A stretch of DNA of 45,693 bases, taken from the NCBI GenBank assembly GCA_024690405.1, contig JAILCU010000099.1, positions 1 through 45,693 on the forward strand. The letters are read 5' to 3'. Positions 8,426 through 17,513 of this stretch are shown piece after piece. The translations under genes and the position numbers were made by a program. Position 1 is the stretch's first letter; each line of letters begins with the position of its first letter. The stretch comes from Bacteroidales bacterium. GTDB lineage: Bacteria; Bacteroidota; Bacteroidia; Bacteroidales; Bacteroidaceae. The notes under the pieces were generated by a model that was given only the letters and a program-made list of their open reading frames with translations, did not search any database and was not told the DNA's origin.

Positions 8426-10861
8426 ATGAAACTGAAACCACTTTTAAAACGCCTATACTCCGGTCCATGGTACAAACGCACAATTGTGTGGTTCTGCACC
8501 ATCGTCATCGCCTTGTTACTATTGCTCGTTGCCGTGGACATCAACTTTCTGTGGTTGTTTGGCAAATCACCAGGATTTGCACAGATCAAGCACCCCGAGA
8601 CCCAGGCCGCCAGCGAAATCTACACGTGCGACAGCGTTATCATGGGACGCTTCTATAATGAGAACCGCACGCCCGTGACGTACGAAGACCTGAGCCCAAT
8701 ACTCATCCGTACGCTCATCGCTACGGAGGACAACCGTTTCTATCATCACCACGGTGTAGATATCCCCGGACTGCTATCGGCTGTAAAAGACATGGCACTG
8801 GGACACGCTCGCGGCGCCAGCACCATCACCCAGCAGCTTGCCAAGAACCTGTTTCGCGTTCGCACCCAGTACAGCACGGGCCTCATGGGGCACATCCCAG
8901 GCATTAAGATTCTGGTGATGAAAGCCAAGGAATGGATTGTGGCGACGAAACTCGAGATGCTTTTTTCGAAGGAAGAAATCCTGACAATGTACTTCAACAC
9001 CGTTGATTTCGGCAGCAACTCCTTCGGTATCAAAACCGCGGCCCGCACCTATTTCGGCACCACGCCCCGCGAGCTCAATTACGAACAATGCGCCACCTTA
9101 GTGGGACTGTTGAAAGCCACAAGTTCTTACAACCCGCGTCTGAACCCCGAACTATCCACCGAGCGCCGCAACGTTGTGCTACAAAACCTGTACGAACAGC
9201 AAGGCCTCATCTTGAATGGCGAATTCGCCACCCAGGAACAGCTGGACAGTCTGCAAGCCATACCCATGCAGTGTGTCAATAGCAAAGATGACGGCTACTA
9301 CGACGGGTTGGCCCCCTATATCCGCCAAGAACTGCAGGAACACTTAAACAAGCTCTGCGATATGGGTCTCATCACTGGCTATGAGAACGAGCGTCTTGAC
9401 CTCTATTCAGACGGACTCACCATCTACACCACCATCGATTCACGAATGCAACGCTATGCCGAGGAATCGGCGCAGCAACAGATGCGCACCCTGCAACACC
9501 GCTTTGAAGAACACTGGCACGGGCAGACACCCTGGCGCGACAGTCATTACAAGGAAATACCTCATTTTATAGAAAACATCGCCAAAAAGACGAGTTATTA
9601 CAAGCAACTCACGGAACGTTTCCCCAATGATCCCGACAGCGTGGAATGGTACATGAACCAGCCCCATCGTGTCAAACTGTTCACCTACGATGGTCCCATC
9701 TACCGAAACATTTCCACCATGGACTCCATCCGCTACATGGTGAGTTTCTTGCACTGCGGTTTTGTGGCCATAGAACCCGACACACGCCACGTGAAGGCAT
9801 GGGTGGGCGACATCGGCTTTGACTTCTGGGAATACGATAAAGTGACTGCCCTGCGCCAACCGGGCTCCACCTTCAAACTCTTTGTCTATACCGAGGCGAT
9901 GAAAAAAGGCTTACGGCCCTGCGATCTCCGTCTGGACAGCTATGCTGTCTATGGCGATTCGACCAGCAAGAGCAAGAATGCCGTGTGGATTCCCCATAAT
10001 GCAAACGGACGTTTCACGGGTGCACACATGACCCTCAAGCAAGCCTTTGCACAAAGCGTGAACAGTATCGCTGTGAAATTAGGTTACGAAGTCGGTATCC
10101 ACAACATTGCACACACCGCTCACAAGATGGGCATCCAATCCCCGTTGGAGGAGGTACCCGCACTCAGTCTCGGAGCCAGCGACGTGTCGCTCTACGATCT
10201 TGTGAATGCCTATTGCACTGTCGTCGACGACGGGATGTACAGTATGCCGATGCTCATTGCGAAAATCGTAGACCGCCACGGCCGCATCATTTATCGCGCT
10301 TACACCGAGCGCGAGCGCGCCATCTCCTATCGCTCGGCCTTCTTTATGCAACAAATGCTGATGGGCGGAATGACCCAACCTGGAGGTACGTCGCAAGGTC
10401 TGTGGCAATATATCAACAGTGTGAGCAGAAAGACGCAATTCGGCGGAAAAACGGGAACTTCAAACAACCACTCCGACGCATGGTTCGTAGGCATCACGCC
10501 CAAGCTGGTCGCCGGAGGATGGGTAGGCGGCGAATACCGAAGCATCCACTTCCGCACTGGACAGTTAGGTCAAGGCAGCAGGACAGCCCTTCCTATATTC
10601 GGAAGATTTATTACAAAAGTCCTTAGCGACAAACGTTTCAGCAAGTATTGTGTCAACTTCGCCCCGCCAAAGGAAGAGATCAACAGAAGCGACTATGAAT
10701 GTGCCCGATATGTGCCCCAGCCCGTCGATACATCCTCGCACTACGACGCCCCAATGGAAGGAGTGACCTTCGACAACATGCCATTGGAAATAGAGACGCT
10801 GCCCGACGAATCATCCGTTGAATCCGACGAAGTGCCCGCAGATCCGGCACAGGAGATGTAA
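8426..10861 (+). CDS. Class A penicillin-binding protein (PBP1A-type transglycosylase/transpeptidase)
   Basis: This inner-membrane enzyme polymerises glycan strands and cross-links peptides in the periplasm. One membrane helix (about 20-46) follows a short basic cytoplasmic tail. The GT51 transglycosylase domain has the catalytic Glu101 in EDNRFYHHHG and GASTITQQLAKNLF (130-143). The transpeptidase domain has the nucleophile Ser481 in STFK, the SxN motif at Ser544-Val-Asn546, and KTG at 675-677. The C-terminal 60 or so residues are acidic and probably disordered. At 811 aa it is typical. It follows miaA and precedes the helicase by 11 nt. It could be named mrcA or ponA, but I leave the symbol blank because class A paralogues cannot be told apart here. 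Confidence 0.9.
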   Translation: MKLKPLLKRLYSGPWYKRTIVWFCTIVIALLLLLVAVDINFLWLFGKSPGFAQIKHPETQAASEIYTCDSVIMGRFYNENRTPVTYEDLSPILIRTLIATEDNRFYHHHGVDIPGLLSAVKDMALGHARGASTITQQLAKNLFRVRTQYSTGLMGHIPGIKILVMKAKEWIVATKLEMLFSKEEILTMYFNTVDFGSNSFGIKTAARTYFGTTPRELNYEQCATLVGLLKATSSYNPRLNPELSTERRNVVLQNLYEQQGLILNGEFATQEQLDSLQAIPMQCVNSKDDGYYDGLAPYIRQELQEHLNKLCDMGLITGYENERLDLYSDGLTIYTTIDSRMQRYAEESAQQQMRTLQHRFEEHWHGQTPWRDSHYKEIPHFIENIAKKTSYYKQLTERFPNDPDSVEWYMNQPHRVKLFTYDGPIYRNISTMDSIRYMVSFLHCGFVAIEPDTRHVKAWVGDIGFDFWEYDKVTALRQPGSTFKLFVYTEAMKKGLRPCDLRLDSYAVYGDSTSKSKNAVWIPHNANGRFTGAHMTLKQAFAQSVNSIAVKLGYEVGIHNIAHTAHKMGIQSPLEEVPALSLGASDVSLYDLVNAYCTVVDDGMYSMPMLIAKIVDRHGRIIYRAYTERERAISYRSAFFMQQMLMGGMTQPGGTSQGLWQYINSVSRKTQFGGKTGTSNNHSDAWFVGITPKLVAGGWVGGEYRSIHFRTGQLGQGSRTALPIFGRFITKVLSDKRFSKYCVNFAPPKEEINRSDYECARYVPQPVDTSSHYDAPMEGVTFDNMPLEIETLPDESSVESDEVPADPAQEM

Positions 10862-10872
10862 GCAGAGAAGGG

Positions 10873-12717
10873 ATGAAGATTGACACCAATACCCCGGAAT
10901 TTCAGGCGGCATTGAACATGATCCGCTTCACGCACCATTCGGTGTTCCTCACCGGCAGAGCAGGAACAGGCAAGAGCACCTTCCTGAAATATGTCCGGGA
11001 GAATACACGCAAAAAATGTGTGGTGCTGGCGCCCACGGGCATTGCCGCAATCAACGCCGGCGGCGTGACATTGCACAGTTTCTTCAAACTTCCCTTTCAC
11101 CCTCTCGCGCCCGACGACACGCGATATGCGGGGCACCGCATCCGCGAATTCCTCAAATACGGCAAAGAGCACATCAAACTTTTGCAGAGTCTGGAACTCA
11201 TCATCATTGACGAGATCTCTATGGTGCGTGCAGACTTGATTGACTTTATCGATCGCATCCTGCGCACCTACACCACCAACCACCGAGAGCCCTTCGGTGG
11301 AAAGCAGATGCTGTTCATCGGGGACGTTTTCCAGCTGGAACCCGTAGTGAAAGCCGACGAGCGCGACATCCTCAGCCGTTTCTACCCCTCGCCCTATTTC
11401 TTCTCAGCCAGGGTGTTCAGACAAATGGAGCTGGTCAGCATTGAACTCACAAAAGTTTACCGTCAGCACGACACGTCATTCATCAGCCTACTCGACCGCA
11501 TTCGAACAAACACGTTCTCACCCTTAGACCTTTCGCATCTGAACAAGCGTGTGACAGAAGCAAAAGCAACCATCGAGTCCCCATCCATCCACGAGTCAGA
11601 AGAGCGATACGACAACGATTACCTCCCCACCCGTTTAGGCATCACGCTCTGTGCCCGACGTGACGATGTCGATTTCATCAACGACTCAGAACTCAATAAA
11701 CTCGACGGAGAGGTCATCCACCTGCACGGCACCATCCGCGGAGATTTCCCTGCATCCTCGCTACCCACCCTCCTCGATCTCGACATCAAGCTCGGAGCAC
11801 AGATAATCTTCGTAAAAAACGACCAGGACAAACAGTGGGTCAACGGCACATTAGGTGTCATCACGGGTTTCAGCGAGGAGCCCTACGGACTGATCGTCAT
11901 CACCGAAGAGGGCAAGGAAGTGATTGTGGAAGAAGCCCAATGGGCAAACATGCGCTATACCTACGATGAGAAAGAGAAGAAAATACAGGAGGAACAGTTA
12001 GGGACGTTCACCCAATTTCCCATCCGACTGGCTTGGGCCATCACCATCCATAAAAGCCAGGGCCTCACCTTCGAACGCGTCAATATCGATTTTGGCACCG
12101 GAACATTTGCTGGCGGACAAGCTTACGTTGCTCTCAGCCGTTGCACCTCACTCGAAGGAATCACGTTGAAGAAACCGTTAAACAGAAGCGATGTGTTCGT
12201 GCGGCAAGAAGTGGTGGACTTTGCCAAACATTTTAACAACAAACAGTCTTTTGACCGGGCCTTAAAAGCCGCAAAAGCGGATATCGAATACACAGAGAGT
12301 GCTCATGCCTTCGAAGAGGGACGATGGGACGACTTTCTCCACCATTTTTTTACGGCCATCCACGCGCGCTACGACATTGAAAAGCCTCTCGCACAACGAC
12401 TGATCAGACGAAAATTATCTGCCATTAGTCGCATGAAGGCAGAGAATGAACAACTGAAAAAGCAACTGACCAAACGCAACAAGATGTTGCAGCAATTCGC
12501 CAAAGAATACTATCTGATGGGCAACGACTGCATCAGTGAGGCCAAGAGCTATCAGGCAGCACGACGCAACTATGAGAAAGCCGTGGCGCTATGGCCTGAA
12601 TTTGAGGCCGCACATAAACGGCTCGGAGATTGCCTGGACCACGAAGGGATGAAAGAGGAGGCTCGGAAGCATTGGAAAATGGCGGAAAAATTACGAAAGG
12701 GGAAGAAGGGGGGATGA
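10873..12717 (+). CDS. PIF1/RecD-like superfamily 1B helicase with C-terminal TPR
   Basis: The N-terminal half has Walker A GRAGTGKST (28-36), the PIF1-like motif LAPTGIAAINAGGVTLHSFF, and the Walker B IIIDEISM near residue 113. The C-terminal helicase half carries HKSQGLTFE (from 393) and the motif VALSRCTSLEGI. These are signs of the PIF1/RecD2 group of 5'-3' DNA helicases. After about residue 470 a coiled-coil-like stretch (MKAENEQLKKQL) leads into TPR-like helices (SYQAARRNYEKAVALWPEF and on) and a basic tail. The start is only 11 nt after the penicillin-binding protein stop, so it is probably co-transcribed. A role in replication or repair is inferred from the fold only. Confidence 0.88.
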   Translation: MKIDTNTPEFQAALNMIRFTHHSVFLTGRAGTGKSTFLKYVRENTRKKCVVLAPTGIAAINAGGVTLHSFFKLPFHPLAPDDTRYAGHRIREFLKYGKEHIKLLQSLELIIIDEISMVRADLIDFIDRILRTYTTNHREPFGGKQMLFIGDVFQLEPVVKADERDILSRFYPSPYFFSARVFRQMELVSIELTKVYRQHDTSFISLLDRIRTNTFSPLDLSHLNKRVTEAKATIESPSIHESEERYDNDYLPTRLGITLCARRDDVDFINDSELNKLDGEVIHLHGTIRGDFPASSLPTLLDLDIKLGAQIIFVKNDQDKQWVNGTLGVITGFSEEPYGLIVITEEGKEVIVEEAQWANMRYTYDEKEKKIQEEQLGTFTQFPIRLAWAITIHKSQGLTFERVNIDFGTGTFAGGQAYVALSRCTSLEGITLKKPLNRSDVFVRQEVVDFAKHFNNKQSFDRALKAAKADIEYTESAHAFEEGRWDDFLHHFFTAIHARYDIEKPLAQRLIRRKLSAISRMKAENEQLKKQLTKRNKMLQQFAKEYYLMGNDCISEAKSYQAARRNYEKAVALWPEFEAAHKRLGDCLDHEGMKEEARKHWKMAEKLRKGKKGG

Positions 12718-13124
12718 AGGATTTTGGCTTAAGTGTTTTTGGGCTCTGTGCAAAGTGAGGGTTGAGGCAAACAGTAAAGGACATCGCCCCACCCTAATTT
12801 CACGTAATCAATACCTGTTGCGAAGAATGAGAATACACCGGTCTTGCATCAATCAGGTTCTGAGAAGCCTGCTTTAAAATTGAAGTTTTATTCAAACCAC
12901 TCCGAAGAGCGAGGGGCGCATGTTTGCACGTCGCACAAAGACTCTTGCAAAGGATATGCTATTTTCCGCTTCGCTCAAATGGATTCGAGATTGATATAGA
13001 GAATCATCCTAATGCATCTATAGCTGTTCTGTAGAAACCCCAAAGCAATGAGAAGGAAAAGTATTGAACGGGATGGATTGGGCGGGATGTATTGCGTTAA
13101 TTTTACTTAATAATCACGTCTCAA
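12718..13124. other. Intergenic region with no recognised gene
   Basis: About 400 bases between the helicase and the GH43 gene. I find no coding frame with family resemblance, no clear hairpin terminator and no repeat. The only supported element is the promoter at the right end. Confidence 0.5.
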
Positions 13125-13156
13125 TTTCGTCACTTCTTGGAAAATGGGTAATTTTG
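13125..13156 (+). promoter_or_regulatory. Promoter of the GH43 gene
   Basis: TTTC (13125-13128, one mismatch to TTTG) is followed after 20 nt by TAATTTTG (13149-13156), a full TAnnTTTG match. This gives a leader of about 25-30 nt before the ATG at 13189. Confidence 0.6.
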
Positions 13157-13188
13157 GTGCATCATTTATCCACTAACCATTTTCTATA

Positions 13189-14169
13189 ATGAAACTACGC
13201 AGCATTCTCTGGCTCACCATGGCCCTGATCTCCGCCACTTCGCTTAGCGCGAAGAAAAAGACGGAAGCTTATCTTTTCACCTATTTCACAGGCAACGCCC
13301 CTGAAAAAGAACAGATCTGCTACGCTATCTCTGAAGACGGATGGAACTATACGCCCCTGAACAACGGACAACCGATCATCGCATCTAAGGATATCGCACG
13401 AACAGGTTGTGTGCGCGATCCGCATATTCTCCGCGGCGAGGACGGCCATTTTTACATGGTGGTCACTGACATGAAATCCAGTTTGGGATGGAGCAGCAAC
13501 CGTGGGATGGTGTTGATGCGTTCCAAAGATCTGGTGCACTGGAAGAGTAGCGCCATACATTTTCCGGAGCGCTATGCTGGCACCATGTTTGAGCACGTCA
13601 CACGCGTGTGGGCACCCCAAACCATCTATGACCCCCTGACGAAGCGCTACATCGTCTATTTTTCCATCCTGACGGATGACGGCTCATGCCCTTACGACCG
13701 TGTCTATTGGGCGTATGCTAACCACAACTTCACGGATCTCGACGGCGAACCACATCTGCTCTTTGACATGCGCTCTGCCAGCATCGACACAGACATCGTA
13801 CGTGACGACGAAGGCCTGCTTCATATTTTCTTCAAGACTGAAGGAAGCCGCCAAAAGGGAATCAAGCAGTTCGTGGCAAAGAATTTTTACAACGGAAAAA
13901 CTTGGGAACTGCAGCCAGGATGGTGTCAGGACACCAACAAACAAGTTGAAGGTTCCGGCGTCTTCAGATTACACGACGGAACATGGGTGCTCATGTATGA
14001 CTGCTATACCAGCGGACATTATCAGTTCTGCAAAAGTGACGACCTTAAATCCTTCAAGCGCGTGCAGGACACAAAGACAGAGGGCACATTCACCCCAAGG
14101 CATGGAACCGTCATCGCCATCACAGCCAAGGAACGCGACCGCCTTCTTAAAGCCTTTCCCAACGATTAA
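13189..14169 (+). CDS. Secreted glycoside hydrolase family 43-like protein
   Basis: A signal peptide (1-21, ending SLSA) is followed by a five-bladed beta-propeller typical of GH43 arabinofuranosidases and xylosidases. Candidate catalytic residues are Asp77 in RDPHIL, Asp202 in SIDTDIV and Glu254 in VEGSGVF, in the expected order of base, modulator and acid. Strand repeats such as FYMVVT...MRSKDLVHW and WAPQTIYDPLTKRYIVYFS fit the blades. The cleavage site ends in Ala with no lipobox Cys, so it is probably periplasmic or secreted. It is monocistronic, with a promoter in front and a terminator behind, and so is not clearly part of the Sus block downstream. The substrate cannot be told from sequence alone. 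Confidence 0.82.
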   Translation: MKLRSILWLTMALISATSLSAKKKTEAYLFTYFTGNAPEKEQICYAISEDGWNYTPLNNGQPIIASKDIARTGCVRDPHILRGEDGHFYMVVTDMKSSLGWSSNRGMVLMRSKDLVHWKSSAIHFPERYAGTMFEHVTRVWAPQTIYDPLTKRYIVYFSILTDDGSCPYDRVYWAYANHNFTDLDGEPHLLFDMRSASIDTDIVRDDEGLLHIFFKTEGSRQKGIKQFVAKNFYNGKTWELQPGWCQDTNKQVEGSGVFRLHDGTWVLMYDCYTSGHYQFCKSDDLKSFKRVQDTKTEGTFTPRHGTVIAITAKERDRLLKAFPND

Positions 14170-14241
14170 CTCTAAGCTTATTCCTTCCGAATTATGGACG
14201 CGAGTTAAAAAATAGCGCGTTCCTGGTACTTGTGAAGAGTA

Positions 14242-14276
14242 AAAAGCGAGCCTTTTGCACGGCTCGCTTTTCTTTT
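14242..14276 (+). terminator. Rho-independent terminator after the GH43 gene
   Basis: A perfect 11-bp stem (AAAAGCGAGCC, 14242-14252, with 14261-14271) closes an 8-nt loop and runs into CTTTTT. It insulates the glycosidase from the operon downstream. Confidence 0.85.
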
Positions 14277-14364
14277 TAACATTCGGGTAGGACGAGGTTG
14301 TTAAAAAAGTTTAAGGCAAAGGATTTGTTCTTCCTTTTATTACTCGATAATTGAAAAAAAGCCT

Positions 14365-14372
14365 TAATTTTG
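14365..14372 (+). promoter_or_regulatory. -7 box of the FAS1/Sus operon promoter
   Basis: TAATTTTG matches TAnnTTTG and is followed by TGC. No TTTG lies 19-21 nt upstream (the nearest is 14324-14327), so the promoter may be weak or activator-dependent. The leader to the ATG at 14478 would be about 100 nt. Confidence 0.5.
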
Positions 14373-14403
14373 TGCGGTTTTATACAAAAATCATTTGCTA
14401 AAT

Positions 14404-14417
14404 CACCCTTTAGGGTG
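14404..14417 (+). promoter_or_regulatory. Small hairpin in the FAS1/Sus operon leader
   Basis: CACCC-TTTA-GGGTG forms a perfect 5-bp stem with a tetraloop in the untranslated leader, about 60 nt before the first ATG. It is followed by GTTTTCATC. It could be a minor regulatory structure or chance. Confidence 0.3.
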
Positions 14418-14477
14418 TGTTTTCATCTTGGAATTTACAAAAAAACTAATATATTAACTATCTCAAATTCAACGTGT

Positions 14478-17400
14478 ATGAAAAACCGTTTTAGCACTAC
14501 AGCTAAGTACACAGTGCGTGCGCTATGCGTACTCGCTGTTTGCGGGCTTTCCAGTTCATGTAAGGACGAATACCGATGGGACGATGAGAAACCCACCTGG
14601 TTGAATTCCAGCATTTACGAAAGTCTGCAAAATGGTATGAAGGACGAGAATGGGAACGTCATCCACACTTTCAAGAACTACGTAAAGTTGTTGGAAGACC
14701 CGGACGTCAACCCAGAAGGAGTCCGTAATCTGAAGGACGTGTTGAGCAAGACAGGCTCCAAAACTGTATTTGTCGCTGATGACGAAGCGTGGGACGCCTT
14801 CTTCAAATCCAATGCCGCCTTGCCTGAGGCCAATCCTTGGCATAATGCAACGAGCTATGCCAACCTGAGTTCCTCGCAGAAGAACCTGCTCATCCACTCG
14901 AGCATGCTCAACAACGCCATCGTCATGGAAAACCTCGCAAGCAGCGATGGAACGAGCACCACCTCACCCATCCGTGGAGAATACATGAGACGCTTCACAG
15001 ACGTAAATCTCGTGGACACCATCACCTATCTGCCGGCCAATCAGATCCCTTACACGTATAACACCGCAGACATGGAGAATGGTCGTGACTATTGGAAAGA
15101 ATTCCGCGAGCAGGCCGACGGCACCGAAGGCACGGGCATCTATCTCGTGCTTGATTCCACACTGAGCATGATGCTCCATTTCACCCAGGAACACATGTCA
15201 AAGAAGGAAATCACTGACGCCGACTTCGAGACCTTCATGGGTCGGACGCGCGAGACACGCGATGTACATATCTATGATGCACTGCTGCTGGAGAAAGACG
15301 GCGTGGCAGAAAACGGATATGTCAACGTAACGGAGAAAGTCATCAAGCCGTTGCCTAATATGGCAGAGATGATTCGTACGAACGGTCAGACCAACATTTT
15401 CAGCCACATGCTGGACCGTTTCTCCTTCCCCTACCCCAACGCAGAAGTCACCCGCAGCTACAAAAACCTGCATCAAGATTTTGAAGGCACCATCTACACC
15501 AAGAAATATTTCGCATTGCGCGGAGCGGGTGGTCGTTCTCAGAAGGTGGGGCCCGACGGAAAAACTTTTCAGGACGAAAAGGGTGAGATCAACTTACAGT
15601 ACGATCCTGGATGGAACCAGTTCTACCTCGAATTTGACCAACGCGCCGACATGGCTGCCATGTTCGTGCCGAACGACAAAAGCTTGTTCGAATATTTCTC
15701 AGAGAACGGTGCCGGTTGGCAACTTGTGCTGACGTATGCGACCGACCCCTATGCCGAGGTACCAGAGGGCGATTTCGACGCCTTGTACCATAAGATTGAC
15801 ATGATCCCGCTTTCTACGTTAGCCGACTTGCTGAACGTGATTATGTTCAATTCCTTCAATGCTTCCGTACCAAGCAAGATCACCACTCTGCGCGACTTCC
15901 AGTCACAGGAAGAGATGTTCACGCCTGAAGACATCAATGAGATTGACACTTGTCTGTTGGCCTGCAACGGAGCGATTTACGTGATGAACAAGGTCTATGG
16001 TCCGGCATCCTACATTTCTGTCGCAGCCCCAGCTAACATCAGCACCACGAACCTCATCATGAAGTGGGCAATCAACAATGGTAGCGACAATTCGACGGAC
16101 AAGATGCACATGAACTACTTCGCTTACCTGATGGCTATGCGTTCGAGATTTGCCTTCTTCCTCCCCAGCGACGAAGCATTAACGAGATACTATGACCCCA
16201 TCAGTTTCACGAGTACAAAACCGCGCGTGATTCAGATGTCCTACACCGGAAAAGGCGCTCTGCCTGTATCGTACGGCAAAGTCCTCTATAGATATGACAT
16301 TGAAAATGGCACTATCGGTACAATTTACAATCTCGACAACCTGACCGAGAGCGAATTGATTAACCGCCTGAAAGATATTCTGGAAAGTCACACCATTGTG
16401 CTTGAAGACACCAGCGCCCTTAATAACAGCGATGAGTACTATATCGCAAAGAACCACTCTGCTCTGAAAGTGACCAAGGACGAAAATCATGAAATCGTCA
16501 AGGTCCAAGGTGGATTCCAGCTTGAGAACGAGCGTGCGGGCATCATCTACGGCGACCCGGGCACCCATGAGATTGAGGTGAAAGCATCAAATGTCAACCA
16601 CATGGCAAACGGTACCACCTATATTCTCGACGACTCACCCATCATCCCCGCCAGCAAAAGTATCTACGGCATCATCCACAGCGAATTCGGTGAGCAGTGC
16701 AGCGCCTTCTACGACCTCACGGACATGAACTCCAACGAGGACATCATCAAAGCATGCGGCCTGGACATCGACAAACTCGCCGTTTGGTTGAATGCCAAGT
16801 CCTCCGGTGGTGTCGACTTCAATGTCAAGTTCTTCAACAACTACGATTATACGGTATTAGTGCCCACAAACGAGGCCATTGCAGACGCCGAGGCGAAAGG
16901 TCTCCCCACATGGGCCAGCATCCGTGCAGACTACGAGAGTTTGGAGCCAGACACGCTGGACCCCGAGATGCGCATACTCACCGCAGAGGATTCACTGCGT
17001 CTGCAGACAAAGATTACCTATCTGAACAATTTCATCCGTTGCCACTTCCTGGATGGAAGCATCTTCGAAGATAAGAGTGACAAAGCAGATAAAGATTTTG
17101 TCACTCAAAGCTACGACTCCCAAAAGGGTTCCTTCGTAAAAGTATACATTAGCCGTAAAGGGGAACAACTCTTCATTCACAACGATAAAGAGTTGTATGA
17201 CGAGTCTGACGATGTGCCAGTCTACACCGTCGAAGGCGACCTGAGAAATATCATGGCTCGTGACATCGTCTGCCTGCTTGACCCCAATGGGAACTATAGT
17301 GGTGCCAAGACATCGCCAACAGGCCGTTCGTCAATGAACAATATCGTGTTGCAGAGTTCCAGCTTTGCCGTAATTCATCAAATCAACGGAGTGCTCAATC

Positions 17401-17513
17401 ACACGAAACTCGTGAATGAACGCTACGACAGCACATGGGCGACTCCTGCTTCCTGCAAGAGATATCTCAAATATCACTCCAATCTTCCGATAAAAGAACA
17501 TCCGTATGAATAA
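14478..17513 (+). CDS. Fasciclin (FAS1)-domain surface lipoprotein, 1011 aa
   Basis: A lipoprotein signal ends at Cys28 (GLSSSC), and the following KDE fits the acidic surface-export signal of Bacteroidetes lipoproteins. FAS1-like H1 motifs recur near residues 97 (TVFVADDEAW), 394 (MFVPNDKSLF), 556 (FFLPSDEALT) and 791 (YTVLVPTNEA), suggesting about four FAS1 modules. FAS1 domains usually mediate adhesion or protein-protein contact, and here the protein probably sits on the outer membrane with the Sus proteins. I chose ATG 14478 because it gives a proper signal peptide; the frame stays open back to 14370 but that extension spoils it. The end overlaps the first susC start by 8 nt, so the two are translationally coupled. 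Confidence 0.8.
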   Translation: MKNRFSTTAKYTVRALCVLAVCGLSSSCKDEYRWDDEKPTWLNSSIYESLQNGMKDENGNVIHTFKNYVKLLEDPDVNPEGVRNLKDVLSKTGSKTVFVADDEAWDAFFKSNAALPEANPWHNATSYANLSSSQKNLLIHSSMLNNAIVMENLASSDGTSTTSPIRGEYMRRFTDVNLVDTITYLPANQIPYTYNTADMENGRDYWKEFREQADGTEGTGIYLVLDSTLSMMLHFTQEHMSKKEITDADFETFMGRTRETRDVHIYDALLLEKDGVAENGYVNVTEKVIKPLPNMAEMIRTNGQTNIFSHMLDRFSFPYPNAEVTRSYKNLHQDFEGTIYTKKYFALRGAGGRSQKVGPDGKTFQDEKGEINLQYDPGWNQFYLEFDQRADMAAMFVPNDKSLFEYFSENGAGWQLVLTYATDPYAEVPEGDFDALYHKIDMIPLSTLADLLNVIMFNSFNASVPSKITTLRDFQSQEEMFTPEDINEIDTCLLACNGAIYVMNKVYGPASYISVAAPANISTTNLIMKWAINNGSDNSTDKMHMNYFAYLMAMRSRFAFFLPSDEALTRYYDPISFTSTKPRVIQMSYTGKGALPVSYGKVLYRYDIENGTIGTIYNLDNLTESELINRLKDILESHTIVLEDTSALNNSDEYYIAKNHSALKVTKDENHEIVKVQGGFQLENERAGIIYGDPGTHEIEVKASNVNHMANGTTYILDDSPIIPASKSIYGIIHSEFGEQCSAFYDLTDMNSNEDIIKACGLDIDKLAVWLNAKSSGGVDFNVKFFNNYDYTVLVPTNEAIADAEAKGLPTWASIRADYESLEPDTLDPEMRILTAEDSLRLQTKITYLNNFIRCHFLDGSIFEDKSDKADKDFVTQSYDSQKGSFVKVYISRKGEQLFIHNDKELYDESDDVPVYTVEGDLRNIMARDIVCLLDPNGNYSGAKTSPTGRSSMNNIVLQSSSFAVIHQINGVLNHTKLVNERYDSTWATPASCKRYLKYHSNLPIKEHPYE

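Noticed and set aside
12718-13124. Possible small gene or RNA in the gap after the helicase
   Set aside because: I found no stable hairpin, no tRNA-like fold and no coding frame with recognisable content.
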